Below, one piece after another: positions 5,677 through 10,642 of a DNA stretch of 32,430 nucleotides. This stretch comes from a virus. The stretch lies in IMG/VR virus record IMGVR_UViG_3300046171_000054, positions 1-32,430 of that record; one strand, given 5' to 3'. The notes beneath the pieces were generated by a model that was not told the origin of the DNA, made no database searches, and was given only the letters and a program-made list of their open reading frames with translations. Each line of letters opens with the position of its first letter. Within the stretch, counting starts at the first letter, position 1. A program made the position numbers and the translations under genes.

Positions 5677-5710
5677 CTGCATGTATGCAGCTAAAAATCT
5701 ATCTCGTCAA
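5677..5710 (-). promoter_or_regulatory. Putative leaderless promoter and operator of the HTH gene
   Basis: CTGCAT-GT-ATGCAG (5677-5690) is a perfect 6-bp inverted repeat that matches the core of the operator at 4249-4268 (CTGCATATGTGCAG). On the bottom strand TTGACG (5705-5710) and CATACA (5682-5687) are separated by 17 bases. They predict a transcript beginning at 5675, the first base of the ATG. The -10 matches the consensus at only three positions. Confidence 0.5.
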
Positions 5711-5888
5711 CCTCGTCAGTTTCGCCTGACCCATGACAAGCCCAACACTCTTTGGTGTATTCTTCTAAGCTTGGCGGTGAGTCACGAGATACCCATGGCT
5801 CGGGTCGCTCATATGTGAGAGTGCCATCGCCCAGACATTCTGGGCAATGTACTTTTTCAGTACGGTATTTCGTCTTCAATCGGTGCAA
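5691..5888 (-). CDS. Small zinc-binding protein with DnaJ-type CxxCxGxG motifs
   Basis: Encodes 65 residues. Two DnaJ-like motifs are seen, CPECLGDG at residues about 15-22 and CWACHGSGE at about 48-56. These four cysteines would bind one zinc ion. No ATG precedes the first motif. TTG 5888 is chosen because GGGAGG lies nine bases before it. The acidic end (DEVDEIDF) is followed at once by the operator of the HTH gene. It overlaps the previous gene by 32 bases. Such small proteins are frequent in phage early regions; function unknown. Confidence 0.65.
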   Translation of the reverse strand: MHRLKTKYRTEKVHCPECLGDGTLTYERPEPWVSRDSPPSLEEYTKECWACHGSGETDEVDEIDF

Positions 5889-6048
5889 GGTTTACATCCT
5901 CCCATGCTTTCCAAGATCGTTGCAAAAACTTCTTGCGATCAAATCTTGGATTAGTTTTTTCGAGCGCATCGGCTACAGTTATGTGCGCTTGCGGCGATAG
6001 CTGTGGCCCGATGGTATCTGCGATTAATATGAAATCTTTACGAGTCAA
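5857..6048 (-). CDS. Small early protein, unknown function, TTG start
   Basis: Encodes 63 residues. The start is TTG 6048 (MTRKDFILIADTIG), because AAGGAG (6056-6061) stands seven bases upstream; longer forms have no ribosome site. Helical segments TRKDFILIADTIG, HITVADALEK and FDRKKFLQRSWKAWED are seen, and the end is acidic (IEDEIPY). The TRKDF-LIAD opening recurs in small proteins of many phages, but I know of no assigned function. It overlaps the DUF932 gene end by 11 bases. Confidence 0.65.
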   Translation of the reverse strand: MTRKDFILIADTIGPQLSPQAHITVADALEKTNPRFDRKKFLQRSWKAWEDVNLAPIEDEIPY

Positions 6049-6868
6049 ACTCAAACTCCTTACTGCGCATTGCTGATGCAATCGCTGCTTCTCTGTTATA
6101 CTTTGCAGTGTGCGGTGAACGCAGGTCTTGGGTGTGTGTAGCCCAGTACGTTAGCGTGTTGTACAACGCCCACTTGTTGCGCCCTAGTTCACGACACTCG
6201 CCAGCCCAAATCTCAAGCAACTTTTCTAGCTGCTTCTCGTTTGTCTTGGTGACTTGCGTTTGGCGCGTGAACGCCTTGGCTACTGTGTTCTTGAAGAACT
6301 TCTCAGCCATTGGCGTGGTCACTGTTGTCATCATGTATGACTGCCACACTTCTTTGCGTGACATGAAGTGATCCAATCCATTGACGATCTTGGCTGCGCT
6401 GCCCTCAACATTGATAGACGTTGTGTGCTTGTATCGTGTACGAGCCACAGCATCGGCTGTTGTGCAGCCATTCAAGCAAAAGAGGCGAAGCCCACTGGCT
6501 GCTTGTGAGAATGACCAAGAAGCATCATAGCTATTGAAAAAGTCAACTTTGAACTGAACGTAATCGCCAATAGTAGGCTCAATCTTTAGGTCATTAAATA
6601 GAATTTGACCTCGAAGCTTACGACCATTCTCTAAAACTTCTACGTCTACAGTGTAGTCACGAGACAAGTCTGCCTGTGTTACGCTGTCTACAACGGAGTT
6701 TACTACATCGTCATGCGTTACCATCTTGTAACGTGAGCCATGAACACCAAGCGATTGGTTGGTATCAGTTCTGACTACATGTTGAGAGCCATCAATTGGC
6801 TCTCCATGCATGTCATACACTGGCTGCATTTCCACTGGGAACTCCCAGCTATTGGTCATATCAAGCAT
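6038..6868 (-). CDS. DUF932 family protein (phage/plasmid-like, TIGR03299 type)
   Basis: Encodes 276 residues. The second ATG (6868) is chosen, five bases after GGAGG. Typical features are the opening of the domain VVRTDTNQSLGVHGSRYKMV, the central FFNSYDASWSFSQAASGLRL then FCLNGCTTADAV, and a helical C terminus ending in a tract with LYNTLTYWATHTQ. DUF932 proteins are common on plasmids and phages, often next to recombination and replication genes, and their biochemical role is unknown. Its place in the leftward operon next to the ERF cassette follows that pattern. Confidence 0.85.
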   Translation of the reverse strand: MLDMTNSWEFPVEMQPVYDMHGEPIDGSQHVVRTDTNQSLGVHGSRYKMVTHDDVVNSVVDSVTQADLSRDYTVDVEVLENGRKLRGQILFNDLKIEPTIGDYVQFKVDFFNSYDASWSFSQAASGLRLFCLNGCTTADAVARTRYKHTTSINVEGSAAKIVNGLDHFMSRKEVWQSYMMTTVTTPMAEKFFKNTVAKAFTRQTQVTKTNEKQLEKLLEIWAGECRELGRNKWALYNTLTYWATHTQDLRSPHTAKYNREAAIASAMRSKEFEFDS

Positions 6869-7079
6869 CATTTCCTCCGACTACTTGTATTTGTACTGGG
6901 CTATCCAGCACTTCTTCTATTTCAATTAATACTTCGATCATGCGCTTGGCTTGATCTAATGATATGGGGAATGTCACATCTGGCATTTCCACGTTAGATT
7001 CCTGAACTCTTGGGGTCAGGTTAGCTATCATCATATTGATTTTGTACAGCTGCTTGGCTGACGCTGGCATGGTAAACAT
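6861..7079 (-). CDS. Small helical early protein, unknown function
   Basis: Encodes 72 residues. ATG 7079 is chosen: its A is shared with the stop of the previous gene (TAATG), and GGAGG stands eight bases before it. Sequence features: SAKQLYKINMMIANL at the N terminus, then VTFPISLDQAKRMIEVLIEI and EEVLDSPVQIQVVGG. Two helices with a strand seem likely. The opening resembles the SAKQ...I motif of small DNA- or RNA-associated phage proteins, but I assign nothing. The last bases overlap the start region of the DUF932 gene. Confidence 0.65.
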   Translation of the reverse strand: MFTMPASAKQLYKINMMIANLTPRVQESNVEMPDVTFPISLDQAKRMIEVLIEIEEVLDSPVQIQVVGGNDA

Positions 7080-7312
7080 TATGCAATCCTCCACATGTGA
7101 ACGTATCCATCAACGATGCGTGAGGCTGCTTTGAACCCACGTTTTTCCATGCATTTTCTAAGATAGCCAGCTTGGCCTTTCTTATGTAATTTAATGCAAT
7201 CTCCGACTTGCATTACATCTAATGCGCTGTCGAATTTAGAACCTTTCTTACCGCCATTGTTACCCCATTGGCGTTCAGGCATTGGTAGTCCACGGATTAG
7301 TGTTGCTGGCAT
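7079..7312 (-). CDS. Small basic protein, DUF7303-like
   Basis: Encodes 77 residues, with GGAGG seven bases before ATG 7312. The region KKGSKFDSALDVMQVGDCIK followed by KRGFKAASRIVDGYVHMWRI follows a pattern seen in short phage proteins: an opening SKFDxxxVMxVGD segment, then an Arg/Lys-rich helix, then a final strand ending W-R-I/V. It may bind nucleic acid as it is basic and ends in an aromatic strand. The family name is given from memory of the pattern, so treat it as tentative. Confidence 0.6.
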   Translation of the reverse strand: MPATLIRGLPMPERQWGNNGGKKGSKFDSALDVMQVGDCIKLHKKGQAGYLRKCMEKRGFKAASRIVDGYVHMWRIA

Positions 7313-7323
7313 TTCATTTCCTC

Positions 7324-7434
7324 CTATGCTGCAAACAAAATTAAACCTGCGAATAGCAGGGCGAACAAAGACACACAGATCACTAAGTCAATGATCAGGT
7401 CTAATACTTTACGAATGTTGGATATGCTCCACAT
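7324..7434 (-). CDS. 36-residue single-pass membrane protein
   Basis: A very short gene in the gap between 7313 and 7658. ATG 7434 is preceded by AGAGGAAAG. The peptide begins MWSISNIRKVLDLIIDLVI and continues as one long hydrophobic helix (CVSLFALLFAGLILFAA) to the stop TAG, which overlaps the ribosome site of the next gene. The clear ribosome site and the unbroken membrane helix support a real gene. It is the first gene after the early promoter region. Function unknown. Confidence 0.65.
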   Translation of the reverse strand: MWSISNIRKVLDLIIDLVICVSLFALLFAGLILFAA

Positions 7435-7478
7435 CTTACTTTCCTCTGTCTATAGTGCAACCGTTTGTTATCTGCTTA

Positions 7479-7519
7479 TATGCACAAGTTAAGTATGCAC
7501 TATGCAATGCTTATTGCAA
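7479..7519 (-). promoter_or_regulatory. Candidate early leftward promoter with tandem TATGCAC boxes
   Basis: On the bottom strand TTGCAA (7514-7519) and CATACT (7492-7497) are spaced by 16 bases, a fair sigma70-type pair. The top strand shows TATGCAC at 7479-7485 and 7494-7500 and TATGCAA at 7501-7507, which lie in and downstream of the promoter and could be regulator half-sites. It precedes the 36-residue membrane gene and the early operon, and follows the terminator at 7628-7653, so a promoter is needed here. Confidence 0.45.
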
Positions 7520-7544
7520 ACGATTTTTTATCTATTGTTTTCTG

Positions 7545-7559
7545 GTGACGCTACGTCAC
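7545..7559. repeat. Palindrome GTGACG-CTA-CGTCAC, member of a repeated family
   Basis: A perfect 6-bp inverted repeat around three bases. The same core (TGACGC A/T ACGTCA or one side of it) recurs at 8321-8332, 8338-8350, 8653-8665 and partly at 8674-8682, in gene-free DNA on both sides of the 7659-8192 gene. Confidence 0.6.
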
Positions 7560-7627
7560 AGACACACACACGGGCTGGCTAGTCGCTGCAACGTTCCACA
7601 CCTTCCACATGTTCCACTATGAGCAAT

Positions 7628-7653
7628 AAAAAAAGAGGGGCCGAAGCCCCTCT
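7628..7653 (-). terminator. Rho-independent terminator after the first leftward gene
   Basis: AGAGGGGC (7634-7641) and GCCCCTCT (7646-7653) form a perfect 8-bp stem with a CGAA loop (TTCG on the transcript). Seven A's at 7628-7634 give a U-tract for leftward RNA. It isolates the 7659-8192 gene from the early operon. Confidence 0.9.
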
Positions 7654-7658
7654 CAATC

Positions 7659-8192
7659 TTATGCTCGTTTCTTCTTAGACTTAGGTGTTTCAACTAGGTC
7701 ATTCGCAACCTCAGTCGCGATGCCCATCATCGCATCCATGTCTAGTAACTCTTGCGGAATGTCGACCTCCTGTTGAGGGACGTTCTGCGATCCGTAATGA
7801 TAACCGACAGGCGCACCATACGGTGCATAGTGCTCGCCATATGCATCGAACCATGCGGCTTGCAAGTCTCGGTACATCTCGTCAAGTTGTTCGTGTTTGT
7901 ACTCGGCGGCTTGGGCGGCTCCGAATGAGCCACGTATCCGCTGCGTACTGATCTCAGTACCATCGAACAACTTGCGATCTGCCTCGTAACGCTTCTTCTT
8001 GTTGGCAGCGTTGACTTCTGTGTCGATGCCATTCTTGCCGCCATAGCGTAGGAAGTAGAGGCCATCCATCATCTTCTCCATCATTACCTTGCGTACGAAG
8101 CCCATCTCATCGTGCGGCAAGAAGTCTTTAGTCTCGTAATCAAAACGGTCGTACTCGAAGCTAAGTTCATTAATCATTGTAGCGATAGTCAT
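7659..8192 (-). CDS. Protein of unknown function, first leftward gene from the control region
   Basis: Encodes 177 residues. ATG 8192 is preferred over 8198 because GGAG lies seven bases before it and only one before the other. The N-terminal half is acidic and helical (INELSFEYDRFDYETKDFLP and FVRKVMMEKMMDGLYFLRYG). A basic strip (NAANKKKRYEADRKLF) and a tyrosine-rich segment follow (YGEHYAPYGAPVGYHYGSQN). The end is lysine-rich (TPKSKKKRA). It has its own terminator, and its wording looks more G+C rich than its neighbours, so it may be expressed and acquired separately. No family recognised. Placed next to a candidate origin, it might be a replication-related protein; this is only positional. 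Confidence 0.6.
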   Translation of the reverse strand: MTIATMINELSFEYDRFDYETKDFLPHDEMGFVRKVMMEKMMDGLYFLRYGGKNGIDTEVNAANKKKRYEADRKLFDGTEISTQRIRGSFGAAQAAEYKHEQLDEMYRDLQAAWFDAYGEHYAPYGAPVGYHYGSQNVPQQEVDIPQELLDMDAMMGIATEVANDLVETPKSKKKRA

Positions 8193-8278
8193 TTTCATTC
8201 TCCTATTTCTATCGTTTCATACACAGTCTTCTATGTATGCAGATAGGTCAGCCATAAGGATTTATGCTCAGTCAACGA

Positions 8279-8350
8279 CGACACATCTCGCATGTGTCGC
8301 CAGCTTGCTGGTGAGCGGCTACGTTGCGTCAACTTGCTTGACGCTACGTT
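8279..8350. repeat. Three consecutive hairpins
   Basis: CGACACAT/ATGTGTCG (8279-8286 with 8292-8299), CCAGC/GCTGG (8300-8304 with 8307-8311) and GCGTCAA/TTGACGC (8326-8332 with 8338-8344) are three perfect inverted repeats within 66 bases, with loops of 5, 2 and 5 bases. The third is built from two inverted copies of the TTGACGC(A/T)ACGT motif (8321-8332 on the bottom strand, 8338-8350 on the top). No T-run follows, so these are not simple terminators. Confidence 0.6.
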
Positions 8351-8497
8351 CAAAGCCATCGTTTACTTAGCATAAATACGGTGGCCCAACTGGAAGTTAT
8401 AATTCATAGATTGTGTGTGATAGAGAGATACATCTGTGACAAGGTGTGGTCGCGCACAGGTACTATGGCTTACTCGCAATGGCATAAAGCGATTGAG

Positions 8498-8641
8498 CTT
8501 TGCCTAAGCAAAGTCATTAGCGGTATGCGATTGCCCAAGCTAGACATGGAAGCGCGATCACGGCGCGGAACAGATATGCATGTGGAATGCCACAAGGCGC
8601 ACAGTATTCACCATGCTTGGGCAAAGAGGGGTCAATCCCCT
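8498..8641 (+). ncRNA. Candidate structured RNA or DNA element
   Basis: Four separate pairings are visible. CTTTGC-CTAA-GCAAAG is a tetraloop hairpin at 8498-8513. TTGCCCAAGC (8531-8540) pairs with GCTTGGGCAA (8615-8624) over 10 bp and continues after a 5-base bulge with ATGG/CCAT (8546-8549 with 8611-8614). Inside is TGTGG-AATG-CCACA (8581-8594), and after it AGGGG-TCAAT-CCCCT (8627-8641). A nested arrangement like this is more than expected by chance from gene-free DNA. The strand is uncertain; it could also be folded single-stranded DNA at an origin. Confidence 0.4.
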
Positions 8642-8652
8642 GTTTGTTCAAA

Positions 8653-8682
8653 TGACGCAACGTCACTTTGATAATGACGTAG
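8653..8682. repeat. TGACGCAACGTCA palindrome with adjacent half-site
   Basis: TGACG-CAA-CGTCA at 8653-8665 differs from the 7545-7559 palindrome only in the central base and the outermost pair. A half copy, ATGACGTAG, follows at 8674-8682. It is part of the family described at 7545 and 8321-8350. Confidence 0.55.
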
Positions 8683-8721
8683 GGTAACAGCTTGACACAG
8701 TATTGACAAAAGACGCAGTGT

Positions 8722-8753
8722 GGGGGGGATCATAGGGGGGGCCATACAGAGGG
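8722..8753 (+). other. G-quadruplex-forming stretch
   Basis: Two runs of seven G's (8722-8728 and 8735-8741) are separated by ATCATA and followed by a GGG (8751-8753). Splitting each run as GGG-G-GGG gives four G3 tracts with loops of 1, 6 and 1 bases, a compact quadruplex pattern on the top strand. It lies 96 bases before the TerS start. Such runs are absent from the surrounding sequence except a shorter GGGGGG-T-GGGG after the TerS stop. Confidence 0.55.
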
Positions 8754-8800
8754 TACAGTTTCTCCCCCAGTATAAAAAAACCATAGTGCAGTGCAGTATA

Positions 8801-8835
8801 GTACAAGGGTGTTAGTGCTACATTGTACAAGAGTG
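8801..8835 (+). repeat. Direct repeats just before TerS
   Basis: GTACAAGGGTG (8801-8811) and GTACAAGAGTG (8825-8835) match at 10 of 11 positions with a period of 24 bases. An overlapping AGTGCAGTGCAG run stands just before at 8786-8797. Repeated sites close to the small terminase gene are the usual recognition sites for TerS (pac or cos). This is a positional inference. Confidence 0.4.
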
Positions 8836-8848
8836 AACAGGACTATAG

Positions 8849-9223
8849 ATGGCTGTAGAAACTAGGAAATTGACCGATAAACAGTTGGCTTTAGTGGATA
8901 CGCTTGTAGCAACTGGGTGTACGGTAAGGCAAGCTGCTGAATCCGCTGGCTATGCTCAAGGCGAATCAGGAAGGGTAAGTGCATCCAAGGCTTTAGCTCA
9001 ACCACATGTGCAACAGTATATGATGCAGAGGGTGAGTGAACAGTTGGGAATGAACGCTACTGTGGCTGCTGCTAAAGTCCTAAAGCTTGCAACAGGTGCT
9101 AGATCAGAGCATGTTCAGCTTGAAGCTAGTAAGGATATTCTAGATCGCGCTGGGTTTAAGCCTATAGATAGATCACAGGTGCAAGTTGCTGGAGACATCA
9201 AAGTTTCTATCGACCTTGGCTAA
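8849..9223 (+). CDS. terS: Terminase small subunit
   Basis: Encodes 124 residues; CAGGA stands seven bases before ATG 8849. The N-terminal helix-turn-helix pattern is clear: LTDKQLALVDTLVATG then CTVRQAAESAGYAQGESGRV, followed by ALAQPHVQQYMMQR. This is the layout of terminase small subunits, which bind the packaging site. The helical middle (MNATVAAAKVLKLATGARSE then LEASKDILDRAGF) would oligomerise. The C terminus DIKVSIDLG may contact TerL. It is the first rightward gene and is separated from TerL by seven small genes, unusual as they are normally adjacent. Confidence 0.8.
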   Translation: MAVETRKLTDKQLALVDTLVATGCTVRQAAESAGYAQGESGRVSASKALAQPHVQQYMMQRVSEQLGMNATVAAAKVLKLATGARSEHVQLEASKDILDRAGFKPIDRSQVQVAGDIKVSIDLG

Positions 9224-9349
9224 GGGGGGTGGGGTCAAAAACTCGCTGCTAGTTTCTGTTACTTCTCTCCTACTCGCATTTTTCTCCAAAAATATTTTTT
9301 CACAAAAACGCTCAAATATGCTATGGGGAATTAAGAAGGATTTAATCTT

Positions 9350-9685
9350 ATGAGTAAGACACCAGCTTGGCAAAGAAAAGAAGGCCAAAACCCTGAAGGC
9401 GGTTTGAACGCTAAGGGTCGGGCTAGTGCGAGGGCGCAAGGCTCTAATCTCAAAGCTCCAGTTAAGGGTGCGCCCAAAACTTTAGCGCAGATGCGGAGGA
9501 AGGGTTCCTTTCTTAGCAGAATGGGTGCAGCTAAAGGGCCGATGAAAGATGAGAAGGGTCGTCCGACTCGATTGGCTTTAAGCTTGAGTGCTTGGGGTGC
9601 GCCGAGGGATAAGGCTAAGGCCAGAGCGATGGGTCAGTCTTTGTTGAAAAGGTACAAGGCAAAGAAGGAGTCTCAACGTGGATAG
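9350..9685 (+). CDS. DUF6321-like small basic protein
   Basis: Encodes 111 residues, strongly basic. The run KEGQNPEGGLNAKGRASARA, then MRRKGSFLSRMGAAKGPMKD and EKGRPTRLALSLSAWG, matches the DUF6321 pattern known from marine phages. AAGGA stands ten bases before ATG 9350. The gap 9224-9349 holds a G-run and A/T-rich DNA, with no clear promoter. The role is unknown. The high lysine, arginine and glycine content suggests nucleic acid binding or a capsid-associated minor protein. Confidence 0.7.
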   Translation: MSKTPAWQRKEGQNPEGGLNAKGRASARAQGSNLKAPVKGAPKTLAQMRRKGSFLSRMGAAKGPMKDEKGRPTRLALSLSAWGAPRDKAKARAMGQSLLKRYKAKKESQRG

Positions 9686-9917
9686 AGCTAAGTTGGAAGC
9701 GGAGCGTGACAAACTAGAGAAAGAGTTGCGCGTGATGTTGGACATTGGTGCCACTGGCGTAAAGAAAAGCCTGATGAATTTGAAGCGAGGGTTTAAGGCC
9801 AATGGCAAGCCTCGCAGTAAAGCTGAGTCTGACGCAGCGCGAAAGAAGTTAGAGCGTCTTCGTGAGCTTGGTCAAATGCTGGCTGACATGCCAGACAAAG
9901 AAGAAAGGTTTCCGTGA
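9678..9917 (+). CDS. Small charged helical protein, unknown function
   Basis: Encodes 79 residues from GTG 9678, overlapping the previous stop by eight bases. LEAERDKLEKELRVMLDIGA suggests a coiled coil. A basic centre follows (KKSLMNLKRGFKANGKPRSK), then another charged helix (AARKKLERLRELGQMLADMP). The stop TGA overlaps the next ATG (TGATG). It probably interacts with neighbouring basic proteins or with DNA. No family recognised. Confidence 0.6.
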   Translation: MDRAKLEAERDKLEKELRVMLDIGATGVKKSLMNLKRGFKANGKPRSKAESDAARKKLERLRELGQMLADMPDKEERFP

Positions 9918-10084
9918 TGGCGGTTAATGCTGCGGGTAATTACACCAAACCTTCTATGCGAAAGACTTTGTTCAAGCGGATTAAGGCTAAGGCCACGCAT
10001 GGCACGGCAGCGGGTCAATGGTCGGCGCGAAAGGCGCAGTTGCTTGCCAAGGAATATAAGAAGCGGGGCGGCGGCTATAGATGA
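9917..10084 (+). CDS. Small basic protein, SARKAQ-LA-KYK-GGGYR type
   Basis: Encodes 55 residues in the interval 9918-10080. ATG overlaps the previous stop (TGATG), and its own stop overlaps the next ATG (ATGA). The sequence MAVNAAGNYTKPSMRKTLFK then RIKAKATHGTAAGQW, SARKAQLLAKEYKKRGGGYR is typical of short phage proteins found with DUF6321. Very basic. Function unknown; the conserved QWSARKAQ-LA-YK--GGGY ending suggests a defined fold. Confidence 0.7.
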   Translation: MAVNAAGNYTKPSMRKTLFKRIKAKATHGTAAGQWSARKAQLLAKEYKKRGGGYR

Positions 10085-10317
10085 AACCTTCTCAGAAATC
10101 TCTGGTTAATTGGGGTAAGCAGAAGTGGCGCACCAAGTCTGGCAAGAAGTCGAGTGAAACTGGTGAGCGTTACCTTCCTAGCAAGGCTATTGCTGCTCTT
10201 AGTGATTCTGAATATGCAGCTACAACCAGAGCTAAACGAGAGGGCAAGGCAGCGGGTAAGCAGTTTGTGGCTCAACCGAAGAAGATTGCTCGGAAAGTAA
10301 AACAGTACAGGACATAG
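10081..10317 (+). CDS. DUF5872-like small basic protein
   Basis: Encodes 78 residues. KSLVNWGKQKWRTKSGKKSS and GERYLPSKAIAALSDSEYAA, then TTRAKREGKAAGKQF, are hallmark segments of a small family in cyanophages and other marine phages. Some are annotated as DUF5872; the name is from memory. It starts at an ATGA overlap and is co-translated with its neighbours. High positive charge suggests DNA contact. No enzyme motif is visible. Confidence 0.6.
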   Translation: MKPSQKSLVNWGKQKWRTKSGKKSSETGERYLPSKAIAALSDSEYAATTRAKREGKAAGKQFVAQPKKIARKVKQYRT

Positions 10318-10319
10318 AT

Positions 10320-10418
10320 ATGCCAAATGTAAATGGAAAGAAGTTTGCCTACACCAAAGCTGGTATGGCTGCTGCAAAGAAATACAAAAAGAAAACTTTG
10401 TTTAAACGGAGCAAATAA
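10320..10418 (+). CDS. 32-residue basic protein
   Basis: Very short gene between 10317 and 10418. The peptide MPNVNGKKFAYTKAGMAAAK then KYKKKTLFKRSK begins with a motif (M-P-x-V-x-G-K-x-F-x-Y-T) that recurs in tiny phage proteins. It starts two bases after the previous stop, and its TAA overlaps the next ATG (TAATG), so the junctions fit an operon. Role unknown. Confidence 0.65.
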   Translation: MPNVNGKKFAYTKAGMAAAKKYKKKTLFKRSK

Positions 10419-10642
10419 TGGCTTGGTATTTAACAAGTGGTGAACTTTATACTGGCGAGACACATGTCCTTGCTGGTACGACATATAGCGGCAAAACGAG
10501 AACCCCTGACTCGCGCCGCTTGGTGGAAGGGCCAGAACCAACACGTTCTCGCAGCTCCAAGGGACGATTGAAGGCAGACGACCCTTCCACTCCTGATGTT
10601 AATGAGGCTTATTCTAAGCCCAAACCCAAGAAGAAAAAATGA
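10418..10642 (+). CDS. Small protein with basic tail, unknown function
   Basis: Encodes 74 residues. The first part, MAWYLTSGELYTGETHVLAG then TTYSGKTRTPDSRRL, seems to be strands rich in Thr and Gly. The rest is disordered and ends KPKPKKKK. The beginning (xxxYTGxxHxxxxGxxYTGxxxTxxSxxL) resembles small marine phage proteins that attach to virion components; this similarity is from memory only. TAATG at the start and ATGA at the end mark tight coupling. Confidence 0.6.
   Translation: MAWYLTSGELYTGETHVLAGTTYSGKTRTPDSRRLVEGPEPTRSRSSKGRLKADDPSTPDVNEAYSKPKPKKKK

Larger units (their letters stand above)
8199..8848. other. Gene-free divergent control region, candidate origin and packaging start
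   Basis: About 650 bases lie between the leftward and rightward gene blocks. It holds, in order, a triple hairpin cluster (8279-8344), long-range complementary segments (8498-8641), TGACGC(A/T)ACGTCA-type palindromes, G-runs (8722-8753) and direct repeats just before TerS (8801-8835). Two TTGACA hexamers (8692-8697, 8703-8708) could be -35 elements, but neither has a good -10 at 16-18 bases. No convincing protein gene is seen on either strand. Confidence 0.6.

Noticed and set aside
7561-7571. Short CA dinucleotide run near the iteron-like palindrome.
   Set aside because: Too short to be more than a chance simple repeat.
8381-8671. A 96-codon rightward frame from GTG (or 69 codons from ATG 8465) in the control region.
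   Set aside because: No ribosome site at the GTG, a weak one at the ATG, unusual composition rich in Cys, His and Arg, and strong base-pairing constraints in the same bases. Homologues would be needed to revive it.
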